Origin: Streptomyces sp. ISL-94
GTDB lineage: Bacteria > Actinomycetota > Actinomycetes > Streptomycetales > Streptomycetaceae
DNA length: 64,000 bases
Assembly: GCF_018614075.1 (NCBI RefSeq)
Contig: NZ_JAGGOZ010000117.1
Location: 1 to 64,000, forward strand
Direction: 5' to 3'
Part shown: positions 8,091-16,702 of the stretch, in pieces
Layout of the letters: the number at the start of each line of letters is the position of its first letter
How positions within the stretch are numbered: position 1 is the stretch's first letter
The notes under the pieces: model-generated
The model's database searches: none
The model's input: the letters and a program-made list of their open reading frames with translations, nothing else
What the model was told of the DNA's origin: nothing
Made by a program: the position numbers and the translations under genes

Positions 8091-10226
8091 ATGCGCACAT
8101 GGACAGGCAAACCGTATCCCCTGGGAGCGACGTACGACGGCTCCGGAACCAACTTCGCACTGTTCTCCGAAGTTGCCGAGGGCGTGGACCTGCTCCTGGT
8201 CGACGACGCGGGGCACGAGACCCGCGTACCGATGACCGAGATCGACCGGTCCGCCTGGCACATCCACCTTCCGGACGTGGGCCCCGGCCAGCGGTACGGC
8301 TACCGCGTGAGCGGCCCCTTCGACCCGGCCGCCGGGCACCGCTGCAATCCGGCCAAGCTCCTGCTGGACCCGTACGCGACGGCCATCGACGGGCAGCTCG
8401 ACCACCACGAGTCGCTCTACGGCCACCACTTCGCGGACGGCGCGGAGCCGAACACCCTGGACAGCGCGGGCCACACCATGCTGTCGGTGGTCACCGACCG
8501 CAGCTTCGACTGGGGCGACGACAAGCCGCCGGGCTACGCGTACGCCGAGAGCGTCATCTACGAGGGCCACGTACGCGGCCTCACGCGCACGCACCCGGCC
8601 CTGCCCGAGGAACTGCGCGGCACCTACGCGGGCATCGCCCACCCCGCCATCCTCGACCACCTCACCGGTCTCGGGGTGACCGCGCTGGAACTGATGCCGG
8701 TGCACCAGTTCGTCCAGGACGGCCACCTGGCTGAAAAGGGCCTGTCCAACTACTGGGGCTACAACACCATCGGCTTCTTCGCCCCGCACAACGCCTACGC
8801 GGCCACCAGAGGGCGCGGAGCTCAGGTCACCGAGTTCAAGCAGATGGTGAAGGCGCTGCACGCGGCGGGCATCGAGGTGATCCTCGACGTCGTCTACAAC
8901 CACACCGCCGAGGGAAACGACAAGGGCCCCGTCCTGGCGTTCAAGGGGATCGACAACGCCGCCTACTACCGGCTGGTCGACGAGGACCGCTCCCAGTACT
9001 ACGACACCACGGGCACCGGCAACAGCCTGCTGATGCACCACCCCAACGTGCTGCAGCTCATCATGGACTCCCTGCGCTACTGGGTCCAGGAGATGCACGT
9101 CGACGGCTTCCGCTTCGACCTCGCCGCCACCCTCGCCCGCCAGTTCCACGAGGTCGACCGGCTTTCCGCCTTCTTCGACGTCATCCAGCAGGACCCGGTG
9201 ATCAGCCGTGTCAAACTCATCGCCGAGCCCTGGGACCTCGGCGAAGGCGGTTACCAGGTCGGCAACTTCCCGCCCTTGTGGTCGGAGTGGAACGGACGCT
9301 ACCGCGACGCCGTCCGTGACTACTGGCGCGGCACCGAGGGCACGCTCGGCGAATTCGCCTCCCGCATCACCGGCTCGGCCGACCTGTACGAACACGACCG
9401 GCGCCGCCCCCTCGCCAGCGTCAACTTCGTCACGGCCCACGACGGTTTCACCCTGCGGGACCTGGTTTCGTACGACTGCAAGCACAACGAGGAGAACGGC
9501 GAGGACGGCCGGGACGGCGAGGACCACAACCGGTCGTGGAACTGCGGGGCGGAAGGCGAGACGGACGACCCCGGCGTCCTGGCCCTGCGGGAACGGCAGC
9601 AGCGCAACCTGATGACCACGCTGATCCTCTCCCAGGGCATCCCCATGATCAGCCACGGGGACGAGCTGGGCCGTACCCAGGGCGGCAACAACAACGCGTA
9701 CTGCCAGGACAACCCGACCACCTGGATCGACTGGAACCTCGACGACGGCGCCCGCCAACTCCTCGACTTCACCTCTGGTCTCATCCGGCTCCGCCGCCGC
9801 CACCCCGTGCTGCGGCGCCGGCGCTTCTTCTCCGGGCGGGCCGCCGGACACACGGGCCGGCTGCCCGCGGACGTCGAGTGGCTGCGTCCCGACGCCTCGC
9901 CGATGGAGGACGTGGACTGGACGTGGCCGCAAGCCGGCGCGTTGACCATGTTCCTCAACGGCGAGGCGATCACCGAGCCCGACCGCTACGGCAACCGGGT
10001 CACCGACGACTCCTTCCTGCTGATGTTCAACGGCTCGGGCACGGCCGTGAATTTCCGCCTCCCCGGCGACCGGTTCGCCGCCCGCTGGACGCTGGTGGTC
10101 GACACCGCGATCACGGACGCCCCGGACGAACGGGAACTGAAGGCGGGCAGCGCACTGCGGCTGGAGTCACACAGCACGGTGGTCCTGCGCAGCGCACGGG
10201 AGGATTCGGCGCCGGACGACATGTGA
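8091..10226 (+). CDS. glgX: Glycogen debranching enzyme GlgX
   Basis: A 711-residue GH13 enzyme that hydrolyses alpha-1,6 branches during glycogen breakdown. The N-terminal CBM48 domain occupies about residues 10-120. The four GH13 regions are present: DVVYNH near 265, GFRFDLA near 336 (nucleophile Asp), IAEPWD near 375 (acid/base Glu), and TAHDG near 447. Length is normal for GlgX. The ATG at 8091 follows 181 bases of intergenic sequence shared with the divergent PAP2-kinase gene. A strong hairpin at 10333 follows the stop codon. Two stand-alone CBM48 proteins occur elsewhere in the window. Confidence 0.96.
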   Translation: MRTWTGKPYPLGATYDGSGTNFALFSEVAEGVDLLLVDDAGHETRVPMTEIDRSAWHIHLPDVGPGQRYGYRVSGPFDPAAGHRCNPAKLLLDPYATAIDGQLDHHESLYGHHFADGAEPNTLDSAGHTMLSVVTDRSFDWGDDKPPGYAYAESVIYEGHVRGLTRTHPALPEELRGTYAGIAHPAILDHLTGLGVTALELMPVHQFVQDGHLAEKGLSNYWGYNTIGFFAPHNAYAATRGRGAQVTEFKQMVKALHAAGIEVILDVVYNHTAEGNDKGPVLAFKGIDNAAYYRLVDEDRSQYYDTTGTGNSLLMHHPNVLQLIMDSLRYWVQEMHVDGFRFDLAATLARQFHEVDRLSAFFDVIQQDPVISRVKLIAEPWDLGEGGYQVGNFPPLWSEWNGRYRDAVRDYWRGTEGTLGEFASRITGSADLYEHDRRRPLASVNFVTAHDGFTLRDLVSYDCKHNEENGEDGRDGEDHNRSWNCGAEGETDDPGVLALRERQQRNLMTTLILSQGIPMISHGDELGRTQGGNNNAYCQDNPTTWIDWNLDDGARQLLDFTSGLIRLRRRHPVLRRRRFFSGRAAGHTGRLPADVEWLRPDASPMEDVDWTWPQAGALTMFLNGEAITEPDRYGNRVTDDSFLLMFNGSGTAVNFRLPGDRFAARWTLVVDTAITDAPDERELKAGSALRLESHSTVVLRSAREDSAPDDM

Positions 10227-10332
10227 CGGGGCAGGCAGGCGGGATCAGGCAGGGATGTCGGTTCCGGGCGGGCCCCACGGCGCCTCCGCTGCCGGGTGGA
10301 CCACCGTCTTCCGGGGCCCGGCCGATGTCGGC

Positions 10333-10371
10333 GTGCGCGCTGCCCGGGCCCCTCCCCCGGGCAGCGCGCAC
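10333..10371. terminator. Bidirectional hairpin terminator
   Basis: A perfect 16-bp stem (gtgcgcgctgcccggg pairing with its complement) around a 7-base loop lies between the convergent glgX and the gene at 10426. No U-tract is present, which is common for actinobacterial terminators. Confidence 0.75.
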
Positions 10372-10425
10372 GGCGACAGCGTGATGGGCAGGCACGGACC
10401 GGCGATGCGCTCGGCCCCCGCCCCC

Positions 10426-10815
10426 TCAGATGCGGCCGCCGGTCAGCCGGGACAGCGGGCCGCGTTGGCGCAGCCCCGCCCGGCGGCCGATCGCGTACGT
10501 GCCGGTGAGGGCCGCTGCCGTGCCTCCTGCCGCGATGGCGGTGATGGTCTTGCGCTCCCGTACGGCCGTCCACACCCAGCCGAGATTGCTGAGGGTGCCC
10601 CGCACGGCCTGCGCCGCTGCGTACGTCTTCTCGACCAGGGGGGCGGGCAGAGCCGCCAGGGTGCCGGTCACCGATTCGTTGGCGTCGGCCGCGGCTTCGG
10701 TTGTGGCCCGGGCGGCGCGGGTGGTGGCCCTCTGACGGGTGGTCGTCCCGTTGGAGGACGCACGAGAACTGCCGCTGTTGGTCTTGGCGTTGTCGGGTTT
10801 CTCTGATGCAGTCAT
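10426..10815 (-). CDS. Hypothetical protein with one membrane segment
   Basis: A 129-residue protein from the ATG at 10815. Residues 1-50 are Ser/Thr/Ala-rich and probably disordered. A middle helix region (LAALPAPLVEKTYAAAQ) precedes RERKTITAIAAGG and a short hydrophobic stretch around residues 90-108, and the end is basic. It lies 41 bases after gvpK on the same strand, so it may be the last gene of the gas-vesicle operon, although it is not one of the ten usual gvp genes and cluster 2 has no copy at this position. Confidence 0.6.
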   Translation of the reverse strand: MTASEKPDNAKTNSGSSRASSNGTTTRQRATTRAARATTEAAADANESVTGTLAALPAPLVEKTYAAAQAVRGTLSNLGWVWTAVRERKTITAIAAGGTAAALTGTYAIGRRAGLRQRGPLSRLTGGRI

Positions 10816-10856
10816 GCAGCGCGTGTAGCCGGATCCGTGCTCGGTATGCGCGATTC

Positions 10857-11129
10857 TCACAGGAGTTTGCCGAGGGGGCCGAGGTCGATGTTCAGGTCCT
10901 GCGGCTCCAGCCCGAAGCGTGTCCGCAGGAGCTCCATGCGGTCTTCGAGGAGCATGAGCGTCAGGCCGAGCCGTTCTTCCTGGTCCTCGCTCAGGTCGCC
11001 GACCTCGACCCGCCGCAGGGCCTGACGCTCCATGAGCTGCCGCAGCAGTTCCACGACGGTCAGCACCAGGCGGGCCAGATCGCGTTCGACGGTGTCGGGG
11101 TCGAGCTCCACTCGTCGTGGCGCGCTCAC
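10857..11129 (-). CDS. gvpK: Gas vesicle protein GvpK (cluster 1)
   Basis: A 90-residue GvpK. The family core is clear: VELLRQLMERQALRRVE followed by LSEDQEERLG and DLNIDLGPLG at the C-terminus. The GTG at 11129 overlaps the stop codon of gvpS by four bases, which favours it over the long upstream extension of the frame. GvpK is a minor, conserved gas-vesicle protein of unclear structural role. It is the last of the ten gvp genes on this strand. It is shorter than its cluster 2 counterpart, which carries a 40-residue Pro-rich N-terminal extension. Confidence 0.93.
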   Translation of the reverse strand: MSAPRRVELDPDTVERDLARLVLTVVELLRQLMERQALRRVEVGDLSEDQEERLGLTLMLLEDRMELLRTRFGLEPQDLNIDLGPLGKLL

Positions 11130-11308
11130 ACGTTCACCTGCTTCCAGGGGGAGGGCACGGCATCGTTGACCGAGCTGATGAGGGCTTTGAGGTCGACACG
11201 GACGAGGTCGATGTCGGCGATGCTCAGGGTGATGTCGCCCGCCAGGACCACCCCTCCGGCCAGCAGCCGGTCCAAGAGGTCCACGAGGGCCACTTCTTCG
11301 CCGGTCAT
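11126..11308 (-). CDS. gvpS: Gas vesicle protein GvpS (cluster 1)
   Basis: A 60-residue member of the GvpA/J/S (gas vesicle structural) family, seen in LVDLLDRLLAGGVVLAGD and ITLSIADIDLVRV. It is shorter than GvpA and lacks the charged tail. Translational overlaps of four bases with gvpL upstream and gvpK downstream show tight coupling. GvpS is the small GvpA paralogue of actinobacterial loci and is thought to be a minor shell or nucleation component. Confidence 0.92.
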   Translation of the reverse strand: MTGEEVALVDLLDRLLAGGVVLAGDITLSIADIDLVRVDLKALISSVNDAVPSPWKQVNV

Positions 11309-12132
11309 TGCTCCGGCCCCTGCGGATCGGCCGCCTGAGTGAAGGAGTAGGGGACCCAGGGGCCTGTGATTTCGCTGCGGAGCCCGGGCGGGAGGTCAGC
11401 AGACCGCGGCACGGTGTCGAGGAAGGCCGGGCGCGCGTCACAGGGGACGAGGTAGGCGGCGTTGAGGACGTTGGTGTCCGGGGTCCCGGACAGCTGGGTC
11501 TGCTGAGGTGGATGCAGGACCGCTTCGGCCGCCTGCGCGGCCAGTTTCCGGTGGAGTTGCTCGGCGGTTCGGGCAGCCAGCCCGGCCCGTTCCTCGCGCC
11601 GGCGACGTTCACCGAGGCGGCGCCGGAGGTAGTCCCGGCCGGTCGCCGTCGCCGTGCCGGCATCCGACGGGTCGGCCGCCCCGCTCGGGCCGGTGGGGGA
11701 GGAACCGGCCGGCGCCGCCGGGGCGGAGTCCGCCGCGTACAGCTTCACTCCCCACTCCTCCGTACCCGCCACCCGTGCCAGGGCGCGGGAGAGCCGGTCG
11801 CGCCCCTCGGCCAGCAGCCTGAGAACTCCTTCCTCGCCCCGGCATACGGTCGCCAGCCTCAGCGGCACGGTGGTGAGGGAGCGCCCGACGGCGGCCACCA
11901 CCTGGTGGTGGGTCCGGGCGAGATGGGAGAGCCAGTCCAGGTCTTCCAGCCGCCGGGGAAGCGCGCTCTCGTCGAACTCCGCCGGGTCGACCGGCTCGGC
12001 CACGGCGGCCAGCACGTCGTCGCCGACGACCGTGATCCCCGAGCCTGACAGACCCCGGAACTCGCCGGTGTCCAGGGCGCCGGTCCCGGACCCGACAACC
12101 GTGTATACGTAGAACAACTGCGGCCCGCTCAT
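11305..12132 (-). CDS. gvpL: Gas vesicle protein GvpL (GvpL/GvpF family, cluster 1)
   Basis: A 275-residue GvpL/GvpF-family protein. Hallmarks are the N-terminal FYVYTVV strand, LSHLARTHHQVVAAV near residue 80, TVPLRLATV, an EEWGVKLY motif near residue 125, and a C-terminal ITGPWVPYSF. An inserted Ala/Pro-rich linker of roughly 35 residues around position 145 is variable in the family. The ATG at 12132 overlaps the gvpJ stop codon. GvpF/L proteins bind GvpA and are needed for vesicle assembly. Confidence 0.92.
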   Translation of the reverse strand: MSGPQLFYVYTVVGSGTGALDTGEFRGLSGSGITVVGDDVLAAVAEPVDPAEFDESALPRRLEDLDWLSHLARTHHQVVAAVGRSLTTVPLRLATVCRGEEGVLRLLAEGRDRLSRALARVAGTEEWGVKLYAADSAPAAPAGSSPTGPSGAADPSDAGTATATGRDYLRRRLGERRRREERAGLAARTAEQLHRKLAAQAAEAVLHPPQQTQLSGTPDTNVLNAAYLVPCDARPAFLDTVPRSADLPPGLRSEITGPWVPYSFTQAADPQGPEQ

Positions 12133-12446
12133 GCCTGCTCCTGACGTTCTTCGAGCTCCGCGACGCGCCGGCGCAGCTCTTCGTTCTCCCGGCCGAGCTC
12201 GCGTTGGCGTGCCTTGGTGGAGAGGGCGGGGTCCTGTTCCCACCAGTCGATCCCCATCTCCTTGGCGCGGTCCACCGATGCCACCACGAGGCGCAGCTTG
12301 ATGGTGAGCAGTTCGATGTCGAGCAGGTTGATGCGGATGTCGCCGGCGATGACGACGCCCTTGTCGAGGACCCGTTCGAGAATGTCGGCGAGGTTGGCGC
12401 TGGAGCCGTCGTCATAGGGGCGAGGCAGGCCTGAGGGCATCGTCAT
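12129..12446 (-). CDS. gvpJ: Gas vesicle protein GvpJ (cluster 1)
   Basis: A 105-residue GvpA/J-family protein with the conserved core NLADILERVLDKGVVIAGD, INLLDIELLTIKLR and a DWWEQDP motif typical of GvpJ. The C-terminal 35 residues form a charged coiled coil (LGRENEELRRRVAELEE). It starts within the end of gvpZ (ATGA overlap) and ends within the start of gvpL. GvpJ is a minor shell protein placed at the vesicle tips or needed for nucleation. Confidence 0.93.
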   Translation of the reverse strand: MTMPSGLPRPYDDGSSANLADILERVLDKGVVIAGDIRINLLDIELLTIKLRLVVASVDRAKEMGIDWWEQDPALSTKARQRELGRENEELRRRVAELEERQEQA

Positions 12447-13681
12447 GACCGGCGGCGCCTCTCGCGGCGGCCCGTCGGCGCCTCCTCGGGCTCGGCTTCC
12501 CAGGGCTCGGCTTCCCCGGGCTCGGCTTCCCCGTCGTAGGCCTCCTCCTCGTCATCCGGCTCGTAGCCCTCCTCGTCCTCGACGTCCTCCAATTCGTCGT
12601 CCTCGTAGGCCGCTTCGTCCGGGTCCTCGTAGGCCTCGTTTTCGTGGTCCGCCGCGTCCTCGGGGGTGTCGAGGGTGTCGGGGGCGTCCGCCGCGTCGCC
12701 GTCCTCTTCCACGTCCTCGGCCTCTTCGTCCTCGCGCTCTTCGTCCTCCGGCCGGGCGTCGTCGCTGTCATCGGCGTCCTGGACACGGCGTGCGCCCTCG
12801 CTGCCGGCGTCGTCGTCCGCACCGACGCCGGGTCGCTCGATGTCGTCCTCGTCCTGTTCGGCCAGGGCCTCCTCGTGGGAGGTGACGACTTCGCCTTCCT
12901 CGATCCGGCCCCGCCAGCCGTCGGGCTGTTCTCCTCTGAGCGCGAGGAAGCGGGCATAGTTCTTCAGGTCCAGGCGCACCCGGCGGCCCTGGGCCCGCCA
13001 GAGGTTGCCCGTCTTCTCGACCAGGCCCTGGGGGTGGTACTCGACGGCGAGCAGGACCCGCGTCAGGCCGTCCGCGAGTGCGTGGAAGGTGACCACGCCC
13101 CGCGTCGTGCCCTTGACGCCCTCGGAGGTCCACGCGATGCGCTCGTCGGGGATCTGCTCGGTGATATGCGCGGTCCACGAACGGCTGGACCAGAAGATCT
13201 TGGCGTTCCAGTCGCTGGCAGTGTCGCTGGTGGAAGAGGCGCTGGTGACGCCTCGGGCGAATTCCGGGAAGTCGCGGTAACGGGTCCATTGGTTGTAGGC
13301 GTCCTGGATGTCCACGCCGACATCGACCGATTCCAGGATGACGGTGGGCTTGCCGCTCCCGCCCTTGCCTCCCCGGCGTCCCAGCCGACGGCTCAGGGCC
13401 TGGCCGGCCCTGCCCTTCAGGCGTTTGACACCGAGCTCGACGGCAGTCCGGGCGGGCCCCTTGCCCTGCGCGATCTTGCGGGCACCGTCCAGGGCGAGGG
13501 ACTTCAGCCCCGGGCCCTCGGCCGCCGCGATGTCGTTCAGGTGCGCTGCGGAGCGGCCGAGGCTTCTTCCGGCGCCGACCAGGAGGCGTTCGGCCTGGGC
13601 CATCAGGTAGGCCTCCAGCTCCTGCTTGACCCGGTCGGCCGCGGGGCTGTCCTTGAGCTTGCTGAGGGCCGACTCAGCCAT
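12443..13681 (-). CDS. gvpZ: GvpZ-type SRPBCC protein with acidic tail (cluster 1)
   Basis: A 412-residue protein corresponding to gvpZ of Streptomyces gvp loci. Residues 1-95 are helical. Residues 100-265 are an SRPBCC (START-like, polyketide cyclase) domain, seen in DAYNQWTRYRDFPEFARG, DERIAWTSEG and EKTGNLWRAQGRR. Residues 280-400 are a very acidic, probably disordered tail, and the last residues are basic (RRERRRRS). The role in gas vesicles is unknown; the fold could bind a hydrophobic ligand. It overlaps gvpY by eight bases and gvpJ by four. The N-terminal helix SALSKLKDSPAADR suggests a membrane or partner contact. Confidence 0.85.
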   Translation of the reverse strand: MAESALSKLKDSPAADRVKQELEAYLMAQAERLLVGAGRSLGRSAAHLNDIAAAEGPGLKSLALDGARKIAQGKGPARTAVELGVKRLKGRAGQALSRRLGRRGGKGGSGKPTVILESVDVGVDIQDAYNQWTRYRDFPEFARGVTSASSTSDTASDWNAKIFWSSRSWTAHITEQIPDERIAWTSEGVKGTTRGVVTFHALADGLTRVLLAVEYHPQGLVEKTGNLWRAQGRRVRLDLKNYARFLALRGEQPDGWRGRIEEGEVVTSHEEALAEQDEDDIERPGVGADDDAGSEGARRVQDADDSDDARPEDEEREDEEAEDVEEDGDAADAPDTLDTPEDAADHENEAYEDPDEAAYEDDELEDVEDEEGYEPDDEEEAYDGEAEPGEAEPWEAEPEEAPTGRRERRRRS

Positions 13682-14363
13682 CGTCGCTCCCTTCGCCGCG
13701 GCCGCCCGCCCGCTTGGCGGGGCGGCGTCGGCTGGTCCCACTGCTGGTCCCGCTGCTGGTCCCGCTTCCCTCGGACCCGCCCGCGGACTTGCCCGCTGAC
13801 GATGCCTTGCCGCCCGACCGCCGCGCGGGTGCCGGCCGGGATGCCGTCTTCTTCGCGGCCGGCCGACGCGCCGGGCGGGAACCGCTCTCCGTGTCATCGT
13901 CCGCCCCGGCGGCCCCGGCTCCTGCGGCCTCGGATTCCTGCCCTGCGCCGGCTCGGCGACGGGGGGCCCGGGCCTTCTTCGGCCGGCTCCCGGCCTCCTC
14001 CGTGGCCTTCTCGGCGCCGTCACCGCCCCCAGCGGACGGGGTCACCCCGGCCAGCCGGTCCTGCACCCCCTGGGTCCGGTGGTGCAGCCGGTCCGCGACA
14101 GCCTCCAGCCGCCGGTCCACCAGCGCGCCGGCCGCGGCCGACCCGACCCCGCGCAGGTCCTCCCGCAGCTGCTCGCGTATCTCCTTGAACTGCGGATGGT
14201 CCTTGAGCCGGCTACCCAGGAACGAAGCCAGGGCCTCCGCATCGGGTTTCAGTTTCTTGCCCATGACCAGGGTTCCCACGGTGAGGGCGAGCTTGGCCTT
14301 CCTGGTCCGCCCCAGCAGGTATCCGGCGCCCACGGCCAGGCCGATCGTCACACGGTCGTTCAT
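13674..14363 (-). CDS. gvpY: GvpY-type protein with disordered basic tail (cluster 1)
   Basis: A 229-residue protein corresponding to gvpY. Residues 1-35 form a glycine-rich helix (GLAVGAGYLLGRTRKAK) that could insert in a membrane or contact the shell. Residues 40-110 are helical. Residues 110-229 are low-complexity, with Ala/Gly/Ser plus Lys and Arg clusters. Start at the ATG at 14363, in ATGA overlap with the gvpG stop codon. The cluster 2 homologue has the same N-terminal pattern but a much more extreme tail. The biochemical role is unknown. Confidence 0.8.
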   Translation of the reverse strand: MNDRVTIGLAVGAGYLLGRTRKAKLALTVGTLVMGKKLKPDAEALASFLGSRLKDHPQFKEIREQLREDLRGVGSAAAGALVDRRLEAVADRLHHRTQGVQDRLAGVTPSAGGGDGAEKATEEAGSRPKKARAPRRRAGAGQESEAAGAGAAGADDDTESGSRPARRPAAKKTASRPAPARRSGGKASSAGKSAGGSEGSGTSSGTSSGTSRRRPAKRAGGRGEGSDDG

Positions 14364-14596
14364 CGCGGTTGTGTCCTGCCTTCCAGTCGTGCCAGGAGCT
14401 CGTCCTCCCGGCGGTCGAACTCGGCCTCGTCCATCTCGCCGGCTTCGAAGGCGGCAACCAGACGGGCGAGTTCCCTGTGCACCACGGCGGGGTCGTAGTA
14501 CTGCCGCTCGGCTTCGGCGACCACCTGCTGCAGCACCCAGGCGGTTCCCCGGATCGGGGCGGCCGGCAGGAGCAGTACCTCCTTGAGGAGACCCAT
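14360..14596 (-). CDS. gvpG: Gas vesicle protein GvpG (cluster 1)
   Basis: A 78-residue GvpG. The N-terminus GLLKEVLLLPAAPIRG and the following AERQYYDP are family signatures, and the C-terminal half is an acidic helical region (DEAEFDRREDELLARLE). Only two bases separate it from gvpF upstream, and it overlaps gvpY downstream. GvpG is an accessory protein that acts with GvpF/L. Confidence 0.92.
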   Translation of the reverse strand: MGLLKEVLLLPAAPIRGTAWVLQQVVAEAERQYYDPAVVHRELARLVAAFEAGEMDEAEFDRREDELLARLEGRTQPR

Positions 14597-14598
14597 GG

Positions 14599-15318
14599 TC
14601 AGTCCGCATCCGCGAAGCTGTAGGAGGGCAGTGGTCCCGTCACCTGGACCTGCAGGTGCTCGTGCTGCTCGTGGAGGGCACGCACCGCCGCCAGGAACTT
14701 CTCCCGCTGCTCGCGCGCCACGAGGAAGGACAGGTTCGCCAGCCAGCCCGTTCCCTCGGGGCCGTGCGTCAAGGCGGCCGCGTACGGCCGCAGCGTCTCC
14801 TCGACCAGGGCGGCGTCCACCTGCTCCTGCGCGGACACGGCACGGGCGACGCGTTCACCGAACGCAAGCTTCTGCTCGTGCGTACCCCCACCGGCCGCCC
14901 GCTGGGCCTGGTGCAGGGCACGCAGCTCCGGGTCGGCGCTGACCACGGCGTAGAGGACGGCCTCCTCCTCGTGGGAGGCCTTGACGTTGAACTCGTCCTT
15001 GCCCTCCAGCTGCGCCAGCCGCTCCAGGTAGCGCTCCTGGCGCTGTTCGAGGACGGATGTGACAGTGTCGTCGTCGGGAGAGACTCCGCCGAACCGCAAC
15101 GGCAGGACCGGGCCGTCTCCGCCGGCCCGGATCACCACCCGCTGATGGGCGAGCAGGTCACGCCGCTTCGCCTTCAGCTCCGTGGGGGCGTCGCTGACGA
15201 GGGCCACCAGCTTCCCGCTGCGCACCGTGCGCACCGGCAGCGGCGGTTCCCCGATGCCTTCGAGGGGGGCGGGCAGCTGCTGATCGGCGCGGGTGATGCC
15301 GTAGACGTAGGTGCTCAT
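14599..15318 (-). CDS. gvpF: Gas vesicle protein GvpF (GvpL/GvpF family, cluster 1)
   Basis: A 239-residue GvpF/L-family protein: N-terminal TYVYGITRAD, then LPLRFGGVSPDDDTV near residue 75, a helical middle, NLSFLVAREQ near residue 190 and a C-terminal TGPLPSYSFAD. It lacks the linker insertion of GvpL. The ATG overlaps the gvpA stop codon. Placement directly after gvpA matches Streptomyces gas-vesicle loci. Confidence 0.93.
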   Translation of the reverse strand: MSTYVYGITRADQQLPAPLEGIGEPPLPVRTVRSGKLVALVSDAPTELKAKRRDLLAHQRVVIRAGGDGPVLPLRFGGVSPDDDTVTSVLEQRQERYLERLAQLEGKDEFNVKASHEEEAVLYAVVSADPELRALHQAQRAAGGGTHEQKLAFGERVARAVSAQEQVDAALVEETLRPYAAALTHGPEGTGWLANLSFLVAREQREKFLAAVRALHEQHEHLQVQVTGPLPSYSFADAD

Positions 15319-15749
15319 TCCTTCTCCTCCCGGCGGGTGGTCGTACGCCGGCTGCGGGGCCGGCTTTCGGTCTTCTCCTCCGAGGCCTCTTCGCGGGCCT
15401 GGCTGAAGGCGTCCGAAATGGTCTGGGCGGCGCCGCTGAGAGCGCCCTTCGTCTTTCCGCGCGCCCCGGATTCGGTGACCTCACCCACGAGTTCGGGCAG
15501 GCCCGGGCTCTTGCGCGGTCCGGCCTCCAGATCGAGGCGGTTGCACGCCTCGGCGAAACGCAGGTAGGTGTCCACGCTCGCCACCACCACGCGCACGTCG
15601 ATCTTGAGGATCTCGATGCCGACCAGGGAGACGCGCACGAAGGCGTCGATCACCAGGCCGCGGTCCAGGACCAGTTCGAGAACGTCGTACAGGCCGCTGG
15701 AGCCGCCGCCCGAGGCGGCGGGAGCGGGCTGGGCAGGAACGACAGTCAT
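15315..15749 (-). CDS. gvpA: Major gas vesicle shell protein GvpA (cluster 1)
   Basis: A 144-residue GvpA. The conserved core occupies residues 20-75 ([51 protein letters not shown]). The C-terminal half is a Ser/Lys/Glu/Arg-rich extension, usual in Streptomyces but longer than the roughly 70-residue GvpA of cyanobacteria. GvpA forms the ribbed wall of the gas vesicle. It follows gvpO by 57 bases with a GGGAACC leader. Confidence 0.94.
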   Translation of the reverse strand: MTVVPAQPAPAASGGGSSGLYDVLELVLDRGLVIDAFVRVSLVGIEILKIDVRVVVASVDTYLRFAEACNRLDLEAGPRKSPGLPELVGEVTESGARGKTKGALSGAAQTISDAFSQAREEASEEKTESRPRSRRTTTRREEKE

Positions 15750-15806
15750 AACTTCCGGTTCCCTTTCGTCTCTTGGGGACGGGGCCGGGAAATGGGGAGC
15801 GCCAGT

Positions 15807-16115
15807 TCAGCGGCGGTCCGCACGGCCCCTCTCGTAACGGCGGGTGCGCCGGTACCCGATGAGCTCGCCCTCGGCGTCGACCTCGACCTCGTAGGAGGCC
15901 AGCAAGCTCACCGTGTCCGGGACGCGGGCCAGTTCGAGGACCTCGACCGACAGGTGCCAGTCACCGTCCTCGCCGCGTTCGCAGGAGCTGACGCCCTCGG
16001 CCGGCTGCGCCAGCAGCTCCGAGAGCTGCTGCATCGCGGCCCTGATCACCGAGGCGGCCCTCAGGGGCTGTCCCTCGCCCGCCTTCTTGTCTTGTCCGTC
16101 AGGTGTGTTGGCCAT
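15807..16115 (-). CDS. gvpO: Gas vesicle protein GvpO (cluster 1)
   Basis: A 102-residue GvpO. After a polar N-terminus, the core carries LSVEVLELARVPD, VSLLASYEVEVDAEGELIGY and RRTRRYERG, the family signature. The ATG at 16115 is preceded by a strong site (AGGAGG, six bases upstream), which rules out the much longer upstream frame. It is the first gene of the gvp operon, so the operon promoter should lie in the 300 bases upstream. In haloarchaea GvpO is a regulator or assembly factor; its role in Streptomyces is not settled. Confidence 0.93.
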   Translation of the reverse strand: MANTPDGQDKKAGEGQPLRAASVIRAAMQQLSELLAQPAEGVSSCERGEDGDWHLSVEVLELARVPDTVSLLASYEVEVDAEGELIGYRRTRRYERGRADRR

Positions 16116-16702
16116 GACTTCCTCCTGGACGCGTATGTCCGTCCGCCTCAGCATCAAACCGGCCGACACCGGAGCCGACTGCCCGACCGGGCAAGCACGA
16201 TGTGCAGCACACAGGTGCGCGGGCCCCGGCACAGCGTCGCTCGCTCCTTCGGTATGAGTGTCAGCAGCGCGTCTGTTCTCATTCGGCCGAACGAAACACG
16301 CCGTTGGGCGCCCTGCGGAGCACACTCCCGACCGGTGTGCTCCAACAGACCGACGCGCCCGCCTTTCTGGCGGGCGCTCTGGAACGCCATCTCTGAGGGC
16401 CCAGTAGTCCGCGCGGAACGGCTCGCAGGCTGCGTCACGACCCCGCAGCTGGGACACGGCCGCCGCCGCCCTGCCTGACAGACCGAATCAGTTGAAGCGG
16501 TACTTCGGCGCGGTCGTGATCCGCCTGATCTCCCGTTTCGACGAAAGCGACGACTCGCTGTTCGACAGGCCGCTCCTCGACGTGTTCCTGCCATGGGGGT
16601 GGCACGCGAGCCGCACCACCGGGTGACCGGGGCAGAGGGCGGGAAACAGGCGGCCCGGAAGCACCCCGGGGCTTCGGTCGCGGTGTTCCGTACCCTGGCG
16701 GC
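16116..16702. other. Divergent control region of gvp cluster 1 and the sirtuin gene
   Basis: No complete gene in 587 bases. It should hold the promoter of the gvpO-K operon (minus) and that of the sirtuin gene (plus). A plus-strand frame at about 16480-16626 (with KRYFGAVVIRLI and DRPLLDVFLPWGW) looks like a decayed gene fragment that I cannot assign. Confidence 0.45.

Noticed and set aside
7938-9932. A 664-codon minus-strand open frame opposite glgX
   Set aside because: glgX on the plus strand has all GH13 motifs; the antisense product has no family features.
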